Shown piece after piece: positions 9,475 to 18,841 of a stretch of 64,000 bases of DNA. Numbering within the stretch: the first letter of the stretch is position 1; the number at the start of each line of letters is the position of its first letter. The position numbers were made by a program, and so were the translations under genes. This DNA comes from an uncultured Paracoccaceae bacterium (lineage in GTDB: Bacteria > Pseudomonadota > Alphaproteobacteria > Rhodobacterales > Rhodobacteraceae): contig CANNFR010000005.1 in NCBI GenBank assembly GCA_947503935.1, positions 291,361 through 355,360 of the forward strand. The letters run 5' to 3'. The notes beneath the pieces were generated by a model. It was not told the DNA's origin and searched no databases. It was given only the letters and a program-made list of their open reading frames with translations.

Positions 9475-9901
9475 ACATCCCGCCGGCATTTTCCGCGAGG
9501 TAAGCAAGCAAAAGGCATGCTGGCGTCCCTTTCGGGGGAGTCGGGATGCTGCCAACGCTGTTTGCCATGCAAACCGTTGCCGTCGAACGGCAACGGAAAA
9601 AGGTCGAGCCTACTGCGCGTCAAACTGGCGCCCGCCGATCCCTCCATCATCCTCCAGAAATACATTGATGCCCTGACCGACAAGATGTCGGGTGATTTGG
9701 AAAAGGAGATGGATAAAGCCAATGGCGGTGGAGGAACCCGCGGGCGGCGCCACGGGATGACCACGGGCCCGACCCTATCTTCCTGGCCGCCAGGGCAAGA
9801 TCAGGTGTATATAGAGCCTGAGGCTCACTTTACGGACGAAACTGCCGTTCGCGATTGACACGCCAATGACCGCTTTCATCGCCTTCCAGAGTAGAGCATC
9901 C
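9475..9901. other. Gene-poor stretch downstream of the COQ10-like gene
   Basis: This 427-bp stretch has no convincing gene. It contains a strong hairpin at 9574-9596 (9-bp stem CCGTTGCCG, loop TCGAA). An open frame at 9517-9858 has no ribosome-binding site or recognisable family. Confidence 0.5.
9574..9596. terminator. Stem-loop downstream of the COQ10-like and Hint genes
   Basis: A perfect 9-bp GC-rich stem with a TCGAA loop between the convergent COQ10-like gene and the Hint-domain pseudogene. The U tract is only three bases on the minus strand, so it is a weak candidate terminator. Confidence 0.4.
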
Positions 9902-10928
9902 TCATGCAGCCGCTGGATGCAAAGCTTTAAGCGACTTCCAGTCTAATGCCATTTTGTTGGCCGTTTGGACATTCAAGCATGGACGTGCGGGTTGCGGCTC
10001 CCGCGCCGTCTGCATCATCGCAAAACGCAACTCCCGGCGCTTGGCCCGTTCCAGACACCCAAGAGCCATAGGACCCAACAGGAGCGACTCCGTCCGGCAA
10101 TTCTCTGCTACGACAACCGCGTGATGATCCAGCACGAAGTGGTGCCAGGTGATCTTCCGTTTGCCGCGCATAAACCGGATACCGGGCAAGCAGGTGAGAG
10201 CCTTTGCCGGGACGAATACCTCTGATGTGCTGAACCCTTCCAACTGGCCGGATAAACCTGCGACGATGCGGTGATACGATCATGTCCCGCGATGGACGAC
10301 CGGCGCCCAAAGCACCGACCTTGATCAGAACCGGGCGCGCGTCTGAGTCAGGAGCATCCAACGGCACTTCCGCAGCATCAGTCCATATGATGGGCATGGC
10401 ACCGTTGTCGATGGTCGTGACCAAATCGCCTGCCCGCAGGGTTTCCACATCACGCAGACCAAATGGCGTTTCAATAAGCGTGCCCGCTGCAAAGCACGGA
10501 ATGGTTCCCCGGTTTGGTGCGCTTTGCGCATAGTAGCTCGCCCCATCATCCGTTGTCTCGAACGTCTCGCCACTGTTCAAGAAGCCGAGGCTGGTACTGG
10601 TTTCACCCGCCGCCGGTCCGGTTGTCGGGGAGACGGTTTTTCCCTCGAAAGAGACGAACTGCACGACTGTGCCCGTATCATCGATTAGGGCAATCGCTTC
10701 GCTGGCTCCGTATTCCACGCCGCCTGGGGTGAATTCGTCGAATGTATAGACGTCCTGGCCGTAAAGGGTCGCATCGGGTGCGGGGAACGCCATTGTTGTC
10801 TGCAGCACCCCGGATGCGTTATAAATTGCGATCGAATAACCCGAGACGTCTGTCCCGGCAGGAACGGCAACCTCGAAGAAATTTTGAGGCGCGTCCTGGT
10901 ATCCAACTTCCGAGAAGTATGCTGCCAT
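9902..10928 (-). pseudogene. Hint (hedgehog/intein) domain protein, frameshifted
   Basis: The N-terminal frame begins MAAYFSEVGYQDAPQNFFEV and reaches the Hint start IPCFAAGTLIETPFG (nucleophile Cys about 145). It continues through the Hint core to RDMIVSPH near 10275. The rest of the domain is in another frame ending at 9902: FVPAKALTCLPGIR, then HHFVLDHHAVVVAENCRTES and GPMALGCLERAKRRELRF. One extra base (or two missing) at about 10262-10282 explains the break. Beyond it the first frame continues as low-complexity Arg-rich sequence to 9927. Intact relatives are Rhodobacteraceae exported or surface proteins of unknown role. Either a real inactivating mutation or a base-calling error. Confidence 0.75.
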
Positions 10929-11252
10929 GATCCGAACCTGACTCCCTCCAGCCTTAAATCAGGTCTTTGTTGCCATTCTCTTAAGTTGGCCGGGATAAGG
11001 CCTGTGGAAGAGACGGCTAGATTGGTTGGATGCTCTCAATCATGATCTGCTTGGGGATGTGGGAAGGGTCAGGCGCCAAGACGCAATAAACCGCCATGCA
11101 CGGCATCGCAGCAGATCGGGCTCGAAGCAAATTTGCGGCAAAGCAACAGGCTGGAACCGCGAATTTTTGGGTTTTGAGGGTCTGTTTTCTGGGTCTACAA
11201 CCGTTCACACGGAATGACCCCACCTCGAGGCACCACGCCGGCGACGGTGGGG
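10929..11252. other. Intergenic stretch upstream of the Hint gene
   Basis: This 324-bp stretch lies between the Hint gene start and the stop of the LysM/M23 gene, both on the minus strand. It is AT-richer than its neighbours and probably carries the Hint gene promoter. No gene or RNA is recognised. Confidence 0.4.
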
Positions 11253-12437
11253 CTATTCCAGAAACTCACTCGGATCGAGGGTCTCGAACCCGCGGCGGAC
11301 CTCGAACCGGATGAAGGCGGGGTTGCCTGCGCGGACCTTGCCGATGGTTTGTCCGCGCGAGACGCGGGCGCCGCGTTCGACCGTGATGCCCTCGAGGTTC
11401 GCATAAACAGTGAGGATCGGCTCGGACGACCCGAACCGCGACCCGTCATGGCGGATGATCACGATCGAGACGTTCTCGGTGCTGCGGGTCACGGCCGCCA
11501 CGGTGCCGGCCTCGGCGGCCGAGACGTCGGCGCCGGCTGTGGCCGAGATGTCGATCCCCTCATTCCGGCCGGCCGCATAGGCGCGGATGATCGACCCGCG
11601 CACGGGCATGGCCAGCCTTGCGCTGGCCGAGGCGGCGGTGCGCTCGGCCTCCAGATTGGGCGAGGGCGGGGTGGCCTCGGGGCGGGCGGTGGTTTCGTTT
11701 TGCGCAGGCAATGGGGCGGCGGCCGAGGGCGGCACCGGAGTGGTTGAGCCCTGGCCGGGGCGCGCAGTCTCGCCCGACGGCGCGCTGGCGCCGGCTTGCG
11801 GGATGATCAGGTAAGACCCCTCGCGCACCGCCAGATCGGGGCCAAGGCCGTTCCAATCGGCCAGCGCGCGCACCGAAACGCCGTAGAGCCGGGCGATGGA
11901 ATAGGCGGTCTCGCCGCGCACGACTTGGTGGCGCACAGGCTCATCCGTGCCGCGCGGCGGGGCGATGGTGCCCGCAGGCGTGGGCGTGCCGCCGGCCCGC
12001 TCAATCGCATTGCCGGCCAAGGTGGTGACGTCGACAGTGCCGCCACCGGCTGAGTTCAACTGACCGCCGGCAAAGCCTTGCGGCGGTTCGCTGACGCGGC
12101 GGGGCAGGGCGATGATCTCGCCATTTCTGAGCGGAACATTCGCCTCGATCCCGTTGAACTGGGCCAGTTCGGCCGCATCGAGGCCCACGCGCCCTGCTAC
12201 ATCGGCCACGGTATCGCCACGGCGGGCGACAGCAACCTGATAGGTCGGGTACGAGATCACGCCGCGCGTGTCGGGTTCCGGCCGGTTGGCCACGGGTTGG
12301 CCAACCGCATCGGCCGTTCCGAAGCCGCCGGTCCTGTCGCGCAGGTCGAGGTCAAAGCCGCCTTCGCAGGCCGCAAGGGCCAATACGCTGGCGCCCGCGA
12401 CCAAAAAACGGGTCAGGGAAGACTTGCGGCGAAACAT
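11253..12437 (-). CDS. LysM/M23-type lipoprotein (NlpD/DipM-like, degenerate peptidase)
   Basis: A 394-residue lipoprotein: a signal peptide ends in the lipobox LALAAC. Two LysM peptidoglycan-binding units follow (about residues 75-125 and 175-225), then a low-complexity linker and a C-terminal M23 (LytM) fold. The zinc-ligand positions of active M23 peptidases are not conserved: GRNEGIDI has Asn for His, YANLEG lacks the first His of HxH, and FIRFEVRRG has Arg where LHFE is usual. It is therefore likely an amidase activator in cell division rather than a hydrolase. It lies downstream of surE and pcm, the classical surE-pcm-nlpD order. The start follows GAGGAG by about 8 nt. Confidence 0.85.
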   Translation of the reverse strand: MFRRKSSLTRFLVAGASVLALAACEGGFDLDLRDRTGGFGTADAVGQPVANRPEPDTRGVISYPTYQVAVARRGDTVADVAGRVGLDAAELAQFNGIEANVPLRNGEIIALPRRVSEPPQGFAGGQLNSAGGGTVDVTTLAGNAIERAGGTPTPAGTIAPPRGTDEPVRHQVVRGETAYSIARLYGVSVRALADWNGLGPDLAVREGSYLIIPQAGASAPSGETARPGQGSTTPVPPSAAAPLPAQNETTARPEATPPSPNLEAERTAASASARLAMPVRGSIIRAYAAGRNEGIDISATAGADVSAAEAGTVAAVTRSTENVSIVIIRHDGSRFGSSEPILTVYANLEGITVERGARVSRGQTIGKVRAGNPAFIRFEVRRGFETLDPSEFLE

Positions 12438-12484
12438 CTGCTCACTCCTCAATATCGGTCGCCCCTTGTTGCCGGGGCCTCAAT

Positions 12485-13138
12485 TCAATCCTGCGCGATC
12501 CCTTCCAGAAGCGGCACGAAACGCACCGCCCGAAGCTCGTCATACTCATATCCCGAGGGGCCGCGCCTGACCTTGATCAGGCTTTGCACATGGTCCGACT
12601 GCCCCACCGGCACAACCATGATACCCCCGATCCTGAGTTGCGCCAATAGGGGGCCTGGCGGGTCTTCGGCGGCGGCCGTGACCAGGATCTTGTCGAAGGG
12701 CGCCTGTTCGGGCAGGCCGAACGACCCGTCGACGACACGCGCGGTGATATTGGGCAGGCCAAGCTCGCGAAAGATGGCCTCGGCCTCGCGCACCAGCATC
12801 CGGTGCCGGTCGACCGTATAGACGCGCCGGGCCAGCACCGACAGGATCGCGGCCTGATAGCCCGACCCTGTGCCGACCTCGAGCACCTTGTCCCGCGGCC
12901 CGATATCCAGCGCCTGCGTCATCAGCCCCACGACCGAGGGCTGGCTGATCGTCTGGCCGCAGGCGATAGGCAGCGGCACATCCTCATACGCGCGTTCGGC
13001 GAAGATGCCGGTCACGAAAGCGCCCCGGTCGATCTTTTCCATCGCCGTCAGAACACGCTTGTCGGTCACCCCTTTTGAGCGCAGCGCATAGAGAAAGCGC
13101 ATCTTGCGTTCGGCCTGATCGGGGTCGTCTGAATTCAT
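12485..13138 (-). CDS. pcm: Protein-L-isoaspartate O-methyltransferase
   Basis: SAM-dependent repair enzyme for isoaspartyl residues in damaged proteins. At 217 residues it is full length. The SAM-binding motif [17 protein letters not shown] and the upstream substrate loop [15 protein letters not shown] are clear. Its start overlaps the surE stop by 4 bp (ATGA), so the two are translationally coupled. The LysM/M23 lipoprotein gene follows 47 bp downstream, probably in the same transcript. Confidence 0.95.
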   Translation of the reverse strand: MNSDDPDQAERKMRFLYALRSKGVTDKRVLTAMEKIDRGAFVTGIFAERAYEDVPLPIACGQTISQPSVVGLMTQALDIGPRDKVLEVGTGSGYQAAILSVLARRVYTVDRHRMLVREAEAIFRELGLPNITARVVDGSFGLPEQAPFDKILVTAAAEDPPGPLLAQLRIGGIMVVPVGQSDHVQSLIKVRRGPSGYEYDELRAVRFVPLLEGIAQD

Positions 13139-13929
13139 TCGAAGCGGCTCTCCAGATGGGCGAGGGGGGCCAGTGCGTCATGGGCCGTCAGATCGGCGCG
13201 CATCGGCGTGACCGAGATATAGCCCTGCAGATTGGCGGTGCCGTCGGTGCCCTCGCCGCTGTCGATATCCTGCCGCCCGCCGCGCACCCAGAGAAACTTG
13301 CGCCCCGAGGGCGACAGATGCGGCTCGACCCCGAATGTGATGCCGCGTCGGAAGCCTTGTTTGACCACGCGCAGGCCTTTGACATCGGCGCCCGCGATGG
13401 GCGGGAAGTTGACGTTGTAGAACAGCCGGTAATCCTCGCCGTCCCAGAGGCCATGGTCCAGAAGCGTGCGGATCGTGGCCGCGCCATGGCGCGCGGCGGC
13501 ATCAAAGGGATCGTCGAGCGAGACATTGCCGGGGCCGTAGAACTGGCTGAGTGCGATGGCCGGCAGGCCCTGAAGTGCCGCCTCCATCGCGCCGCCGATC
13601 GTGCCGGAATAGAGCGTGTTCTCAGCGGCGTTGTTGCCGCGATTGACGCCCGACAGGACCAGATCGGGCCGGGCATCGGCCATAACATCGTAGAGCCCCG
13701 CCAAGACGCAATCGGCGGGCGAGCCTTCGGCGGCAAAGCGGCGGGGCCCCAGTTCCGCGATCATGGTGGGATGGGTGTACGAGATGGCATGGCCCACACC
13801 CGATTGCTCGAAGGCGGGGGCGACGACCCACACCTCGCCCGTGGGCCCGGCGATGTCGGCAGCAATTGCTTCCAGCACTTTCAGGCCTGGGGCGTTGATA
13901 CCGTCGTCATTGGTGATGAGAATGCGCAT
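13135..13929 (-). CDS. surE: 5'/3'-nucleotidase SurE
   Basis: A metal-dependent phosphatase acting on nucleoside monophosphates. At 264 residues it has the diagnostic N-terminus [16 protein letters not shown], with the metal-binding Asp pair. Further family segments are [25 protein letters not shown] and, near the end, [12 protein letters not shown]. It is the first gene of a surE-pcm-LysM/M23 operon on the minus strand. A cluster of four hairpins (14000-14112) lies just upstream. Confidence 0.96.
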   Translation of the reverse strand: MRILITNDDGINAPGLKVLEAIAADIAGPTGEVWVVAPAFEQSGVGHAISYTHPTMIAELGPRRFAAEGSPADCVLAGLYDVMADARPDLVLSGVNRGNNAAENTLYSGTIGGAMEAALQGLPAIALSQFYGPGNVSLDDPFDAAARHGAATIRTLLDHGLWDGEDYRLFYNVNFPPIAGADVKGLRVVKQGFRRGITFGVEPHLSPSGRKFLWVRGGRQDIDSGEGTDGTANLQGYISVTPMRADLTAHDALAPLAHLESRFE

Positions 13930-13999
13930 GCTCGCTGCCCGCCTTTTGTCTTTGCCCCTGACTAGCCGAGCCGGGGCAGGGCGTAAAGCGCGAGCGGTG

Positions 14000-14112
14000 C
14001 CTGTTCTTCTGCGAAGAACAGGAAAGGGGGCAATTCTTCTGCGAAGAATTCGGGCCGGTGGCTGATCTTTCGCAGAAAGATCGTGTTGTTCCTGATCCTT
14101 CGCAGAAGGATC
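14000..14112. repeat. Cluster of four related hairpins
   Basis: Four short perfect hairpins sit in tandem in the gap between mmsB and surE: 14000-14022 (10-bp stem), 14032-14050, 14064-14082 and 14094-14112 (8-bp stems). All share the core CTTC-NNN-GAAG or TTTC-NNN-GAAA with a three-base loop. The first two loops are TGC and the last two GCA, as if the same unit occurs in opposite orientations. They may end mmsB transcription (minus strand) or act as a processing or protein-binding array. Confidence 0.7.
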
Positions 14113-14115
14113 GTG

Positions 14116-14991
14116 TCAGCCGTGCCGCCCGCGGGCCACAAAGCGCGGCAGCATGGCCGAAAAATCCTTGCCCGCGCCGCCTTCGGCCTCGACGAATTGT
14201 TCGTAAAGACCTGTCGCGGCCTGGCCAAGCGGTGTATCGGCGTCCACGGCTTCCGCGGCTTGCTGGCTGAGACGCAGGTCCTTCAGCATCAATTCGGCGG
14301 CAAATCCCGGTTTGTAATCGTTGTCAGCCGGCGATTTGGGCCCGACGCCGGTGGCCGGGCAATAGGTATTCATGCTCCACGATTGTCCTGATGAGGTCGA
14401 AACCACATCAAACATCTTCTGCCGGTCGAGGCCCAGCTTGTCGGCCAAAGCGAAGGCCTCGCAGGTGGCAATCATCGTGATCCCGAGGATCATGTTGTTG
14501 CAGATCTTGGCCGCCTGACCCGCGCCTGCATCGCCGCAATGCACGGCCTTCTGCCCCATCACGTCGAACAAGGGCGCCACTTTAGCAAAAGCCGCGTCCG
14601 GGCCACCCGCCATGAAGGTCAGCGTGCCGGCATCGGCCCCGCCCGTGCCGCCGGACACCGGCGCATCAACGGCCATGCACCCGGCCGCCTCGGCCATCGT
14701 TGCCACCGCGCGGGCGCTTTCCACATCGACTGTCGAGCAATCCAGTAGCACCGCGCCCGGCTGCATCGCGGGAATGACCTCGGCGGCAACGGCGCGCAGG
14801 ATGGCGCCGTTGGGCAGCATGGTCAGCACCACATCGGCGCCCTTGGCCGCCTCGGCTGCACTTGCGGCTTCCAGAACACCTGCCGGGCAGGGGGCGACGG
14901 TGTCAAAGCCCGCCACGTCATGACCTGCCGCCGCCAGATTGCGCGCCATCGGCGCGCCCATGTTTCCAAGTCCGATAAACCCGATCTTCAT
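14116..14991 (-). CDS. mmsB: 3-hydroxyisobutyrate dehydrogenase
   Basis: Oxidises 3-hydroxyisobutyrate to methylmalonate semialdehyde with NAD in valine catabolism. At 291 residues it has the dinucleotide motif GFIGLGNMGAPMARNL and the substrate segment DAPVSGGTGGADAGTLTFM. The catalytic Lys lies in GAGQAAKICNNM. Its start overlaps the stop of the upstream hydrolase gene by 4 bp. It is the last gene of the acyl-CoA dehydrogenase, hydrolase, mmsB operon. Confidence 0.95.
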   Translation of the reverse strand: MKIGFIGLGNMGAPMARNLAAAGHDVAGFDTVAPCPAGVLEAASAAEAAKGADVVLTMLPNGAILRAVAAEVIPAMQPGAVLLDCSTVDVESARAVATMAEAAGCMAVDAPVSGGTGGADAGTLTFMAGGPDAAFAKVAPLFDVMGQKAVHCGDAGAGQAAKICNNMILGITMIATCEAFALADKLGLDRQKMFDVVSTSSGQSWSMNTYCPATGVGPKSPADNDYKPGFAAELMLKDLRLSQQAAEAVDADTPLGQAATGLYEQFVEAEGGAGKDFSAMLPRFVARGRHG

Positions 14992-16034
14992 CCTGTCTCC
15001 TCCTCCTCAAACCGCAACGCCTCGGCGCCAAGCGGCATCAGCATTTTCGAGACATCGATCGAGGGCACGGCCTCGGGGCCCAAATGTCGCCATTTCGGCG
15101 CCCGGTCCTTGTCGATGATCGCGGCGCGGATGCCTTCCAGAAAATCGCCATGCTCCATCGCGCGGTGGGTAAAGCGATACTCCATCTCAAGCGCCTGGCG
15201 GATGCCGCCGCTGCCGCGCAGACGGTGGATCATCTCAACCGCCGCCGCCATCGAGAGCGGCGCATTGCGCTGGATCTGCTTGAAGGCGCCTGCCGCGAAA
15301 TCGGTCTTGTCGGCTTTCAGCGCGCGCGCAATATCGCCAAGACGCTCTCCCGCAAAGCAACGCTCGATATCGGCCTGAAGCGTTTTCAAAGCGCCGTCCG
15401 GCGGCGGCATCGCGGCTTGCGAGATCGGGCTTGTATCCTCCGATGCGCAAAGCGCTTTTTTCAACGCCTCCCAACCGGCTTCAGGTACGAAGAGATCGGC
15501 AAAGCCCGCGAAGATCGCGTCTGTCGGCCCCAAACGCGTGGTGGTCAACGCCAGATATTCGCCCGTCCGCCCCGGAGCTTTCGCCAGTATTAGCGAGCCG
15601 CCCACATCGGGCACCAGGCCGATGCCGCATTCCGGCATCGCCACCTGAGCCGTTTCGCCCACGATGCGGTGGCGCGCATGACAGCCGATGCCGACACCGC
15701 CGCCCATGGTGAAGCCCTGCAAGAAGCTGACGATCGGTTTGGGATACTCAAAAAGCTTGGCATTCAGCCGGTATTCGTCACGCCAAAACTTGCGGCCATA
15801 GCCGTAATCCCCGGCCATTCCGGTGGCATACATCTCGGCAATATCGCCACCGGCGGAAAAGGCGCGCTCGCCCATCGCATCGATCACGATGCGCGTGATG
15901 CCGTCATCCGCGCGCCAGGCCTCCAGCGCCTTTTCTATTTCAAGACACATCGCATGGGTGACGGCGTTCAGCGCCTGCGGGCGGTTCAGCGTGATCCGCC
16001 CCGCGCATCCCTCTTGCCGGATGACGACGTCCAT
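14988..16034 (-). CDS. 3-hydroxyisobutyryl-CoA hydrolase (enoyl-CoA hydratase/isomerase fold)
   Basis: A 348-residue crotonase-fold protein, longer than simple enoyl-CoA hydratases and matching the HIBCH subgroup. The oxyanion-hole segments are FSAGGDIAEMY and GGGVGIGCHARHRIVGE. The conserved MPECGIGLVPDVGGS carries the catalytic acidic residues of the hydrolases. It releases 3-hydroxyisobutyrate from its CoA ester in valine degradation. Its start overlaps the acyl-CoA dehydrogenase stop by one base and mmsB follows with a 4-bp overlap, so the three are coupled. Confidence 0.9.
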   Translation of the reverse strand: MDVVIRQEGCAGRITLNRPQALNAVTHAMCLEIEKALEAWRADDGITRIVIDAMGERAFSAGGDIAEMYATGMAGDYGYGRKFWRDEYRLNAKLFEYPKPIVSFLQGFTMGGGVGIGCHARHRIVGETAQVAMPECGIGLVPDVGGSLILAKAPGRTGEYLALTTTRLGPTDAIFAGFADLFVPEAGWEALKKALCASEDTSPISQAAMPPPDGALKTLQADIERCFAGERLGDIARALKADKTDFAAGAFKQIQRNAPLSMAAAVEMIHRLRGSGGIRQALEMEYRFTHRAMEHGDFLEGIRAAIIDKDRAPKWRHLGPEAVPSIDVSKMLMPLGAEALRFEEEETG

Positions 16035-17179
16035 CAGGCGCGCTCGGCCAGCAAAGCGCGGGCGGTGATCAGGCGCATGATCTCGTTCGTGCCCTCAAGG
16101 ATCTGGTGCACGCGCAGATCGCGCACGGTTTTCTCGATCCCGTAATCGGCCAGATAGCCGTAGCCGCCGTGAAGCTGCAGGCATTGATCGGCCACGCGGC
16201 TGCCGGCTTCGGTCACGAATTTCTTGGCCATGGCGCAGAACTTGGTGGCGTCCGGCGCGCCATTGTCCAGCTTCCAGGCGGCCTGGCGCAGAAAGGTGCG
16301 GGCGGCCTGCATCTCAATCTCCATGTCCGCCAGGCGGAATTGCAGAGCCTGGAACTGATCGATGGGTTTGCCGAAGGCCTGACGCTCGCCCATATAGGCC
16401 AGCGTCGCGTCCAGCGCCGATTGCGCCGCCCCCAGCGAACAGGCCGCGATATTCAGCCGCCCGCCGTCGAGGCCCGCCATGGCGTAGGCAAAACCGCGGT
16501 CCTCTTCGCCCAGAAGGTTCTCGGCCGGGATCTGGCAGGCATCAAGCTGCACCTGGCGCGTGGGCTGGCTGCGCCATCCCATCTTGTCCTCAAGCCCCCC
16601 GAACGACAGGCCCGGCGCGCCGTCCTCGACCATAAGGGCCGAGATGCCGCGCGGGCCATCCTCCCCGGTGCGGGCCATGACGATATAGGCATCCGAATAG
16701 CCGCCGCCCGAGATGAAGGCCTTGGTGCCGGTCAGCTCGTAGCCTTCATTCGTGCGGGTCGCGCGGGTCTTGAGGGCCGCCGCGTCCGAGCCTGAGGCGG
16801 GTTCGGTCAGACAATAGGACAGCACGATTTTCATCGTCAGGGCGTCGGGCAGCACGCGGGCTTTCATCTGATCCGAGCCGAAGCTGTCGATCATCTTGGC
16901 GCACATGTTGTGGATCGAGAGGAACGCCGCGACCGAGGGGCAGGCGTGGCTGAGTGCCTCGAAGACCAGCGTCGCGTCCAGACGGCTGAGCCCCGATCCG
17001 CCGGTCTCCTCGCTGACATAAAGCCCGCCGAAACCCAACTCGGCCAGTTTCGGCCAGAGATCCCTGGGGATCGTGCCCTCGCCCTCCCATTTCCGCGCGA
17101 AGGGGGCGATGTGTTCGGCCCCAAAGGCCCGCGCCATGTCAAAAATGGCGTCCTGCTCCTCCGACAGTGCAAAATCCAT
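16034..17179 (-). CDS. Acyl-CoA dehydrogenase, probably isobutyryl-CoA dehydrogenase
   Basis: A 381-residue FAD-dependent dehydrogenase. Family blocks are YCLTEPASGSDAAALKT, GERQAFGKPIDQFQALQ and, near the C-terminus, HQILEGTNEIMRLI, whose Glu is the catalytic base. The operon with a 3-hydroxyisobutyryl-CoA hydrolase and mmsB points to isobutyryl-CoA as substrate (inference from context; close paralogues use other short branched acyl-CoAs). The start MDFALSEEQDAIF at 17179 follows GGGGAGGG by about 8 nt. First gene of the operon. Confidence 0.9.
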   Translation of the reverse strand: MDFALSEEQDAIFDMARAFGAEHIAPFARKWEGEGTIPRDLWPKLAELGFGGLYVSEETGGSGLSRLDATLVFEALSHACPSVAAFLSIHNMCAKMIDSFGSDQMKARVLPDALTMKIVLSYCLTEPASGSDAAALKTRATRTNEGYELTGTKAFISGGGYSDAYIVMARTGEDGPRGISALMVEDGAPGLSFGGLEDKMGWRSQPTRQVQLDACQIPAENLLGEEDRGFAYAMAGLDGGRLNIAACSLGAAQSALDATLAYMGERQAFGKPIDQFQALQFRLADMEIEMQAARTFLRQAAWKLDNGAPDATKFCAMAKKFVTEAGSRVADQCLQLHGGYGYLADYGIEKTVRDLRVHQILEGTNEIMRLITARALLAERA

Positions 17180-17352
17180 CGCCACGGCCCTCCCCAGCCG
17201 CTCGTCACTCACCACATGCGGCGCAGTGCCCGCTCAGATCGAGCCGCACCCCGGCCAATGATAATGTCCTATCCGCTTGGTAGACCAAACGCAAAATGCT
17301 TTAGGCCGGGAATGTTTCACGGGTGTTTCGCGTCGAGCGCAGCCACGAAAAA

Positions 17353-17376
17353 GGCGGCCCCGATTAAGGGGCCGCC
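17353..17376 (-). terminator. Rho-independent terminator
   Basis: A 9-bp perfect stem GGCGGCCCC / GGGGCCGCC with a 6-base loop. On the minus strand it is followed by TTTTT. It lies 27 bp downstream of the periplasmic binding protein gene and ends that transcript. Confidence 0.85.
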
Positions 17377-17402
17377 GAATTCAGAGGAGAAAGAAGGCTT
17401 CT

Positions 17403-18563
17403 CTACTGCCCTGCAGCGCCCAAAGCCTCGAAGCTGCCGATGCCGGTGATACGGGTCAGATAGACCTCGTCAGAGCCCTGATTGTCACCCTCGCCGAACT
17501 GCAATCTGAAATCGCCAAGATCGACAAGGCTGACATTGTTCATCGCGTTCAGAAACCGCTCCCGCGTGACGCGGGGGCCTGCATTGCGCAGGGCTTCGAT
17601 CGCATAACGGCCGACCAGATAGCCCTCAAGCGAGACAAACCCCAGATCGGCGCCCATGCCCTGCTTGATCAACGCTTGCTGATAATCGGCCACAGCCTTG
17701 ATCGACCCGTTCAGCGGGAAGGGAACGACCTGGCTGACGATCACGCCTTCGCCGTCCGGCCCAAGCTCACGCAGAAGCGACATCGAGCCGACGAACGAGA
17801 TGTTGACGAAGGTCGGGTTGAAGTCTTGCGCGCGGGCTTGCTTGATGAAGGCGGCAATGGGGGCGTAGGCGCCCACCATCACGACGGCCTGGGGGTTCGC
17901 GGCCTTGATGGTTTCCAGGGCTTCCTCAACCTCAAGGGTGTTGCGCGTGTAGGTGCCCGAGGCGACCAGAGACATGCCGCGGCGTTCCAAGGCTGCCTCG
18001 ACGCCCGCCAGGCCCACGTAACCGAACCCGTCATCCTGATAGAGGATCGCGATATCCGTCAGACCTTCTTCATCGACAAGGTGCTGCATCCAGGCCTCGG
18101 TTTCGGCGTCATAGGAGGCGCGGATGTTGAAGATGTTTCCGTGGCTCGCATCGCGCAGGAAGCCCGCGCCGGTGAAGGCACCGATAAAGGGCATACCCGC
18201 CTCGGTCGCGATGGGTTGGGTGACCAGCGTGGTCGGCGTGCCGACCGGGCCGATAAAGCCGATATACTTGCCGCTTTCGATCGCGGCTGTGACCTGAGCG
18301 GCCGATTTATCGGGCTCATAGCCGTCATCGAAGGATTCAAGCATCAGCTTGCGCCCGTAGACCCCTCCTTCGGCATTCACCTCTTCGAAGGCCGCCTGGA
18401 TGCCGGCCCGCATTTTCAGGCCCAGTTCGGCAGCAGGTCCTTCCAGTGCCGCGACCTGCGCAAAGGTTACGGAAACGTCGGTAATGCCCTCTTGCGCGTG
18501 GCTGGACGTCGCCATCAGCAGCCCGGCGGCCGCGGCGATCAGCGTCTTGCCTACGTGTTTCAT
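17403..18563 (-). CDS. ABC transporter substrate-binding protein, branched-chain amino acid type
   Basis: A 386-residue periplasmic protein with a Sec signal (MKHVGKTLIAAAAGLLMATS, cleaved near SHAQ-E). The two-lobed Leu/Ile/Val-binding fold is seen in YGRKLMLESFDDGYEPDKS, FIGPVGTPTTL and DIAILYQDDGFGYVGLAGVEAAL. No permease or ATPase gene is adjacent, so it must work with a transporter encoded elsewhere or act as a sensor subunit. It sits next to the valine-degradation operon, which makes a branched-chain ligand plausible; amides and aromatic acids are alternatives. The start follows GGAGAAAG. A clear terminator lies downstream. Confidence 0.88.
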   Translation of the reverse strand: MKHVGKTLIAAAAGLLMATSSHAQEGITDVSVTFAQVAALEGPAAELGLKMRAGIQAAFEEVNAEGGVYGRKLMLESFDDGYEPDKSAAQVTAAIESGKYIGFIGPVGTPTTLVTQPIATEAGMPFIGAFTGAGFLRDASHGNIFNIRASYDAETEAWMQHLVDEEGLTDIAILYQDDGFGYVGLAGVEAALERRGMSLVASGTYTRNTLEVEEALETIKAANPQAVVMVGAYAPIAAFIKQARAQDFNPTFVNISFVGSMSLLRELGPDGEGVIVSQVVPFPLNGSIKAVADYQQALIKQGMGADLGFVSLEGYLVGRYAIEALRNAGPRVTRERFLNAMNNVSLVDLGDFRLQFGEGDNQGSDEVYLTRITGIGSFEALGAAGQ

Positions 18564-18841
18564 CGTGCTTTCTCCGAATCTTGGGGTTTTCATTTGGGTG
18601 CACGGGTGCGCCAACAAACGTAAATAATTGTGACCTAAACGTGTCGCTTGTCTGACGATCTCAGAATCAATGCCAAGCATGAACAAGCTACCTGTGGTTG
18701 AGTCGTGTCATCTTTCCAATAGCGCTGTTCGCAGCTTTTGTGAAAGGCGTTTTGAAAAGGTTAACAAAAATGAAATTGTAGACCATGTCGTGAGCATACA
18801 TGCATGGCGTGCGAAGACGCGTGGATATGTCCCGTAAATAC

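Noticed and set aside
9517..9858. Plus-strand open frame of 113 codons
   Set aside because: No ribosome-binding site or recognisable family, and composition like intergenic DNA. Kept only as a described stretch.
14000..14112. CRISPR-like repeat array
   Set aside because: The units are short palindromes with irregular gaps of 9-13 bp and no spacers of constant length; no cas genes.
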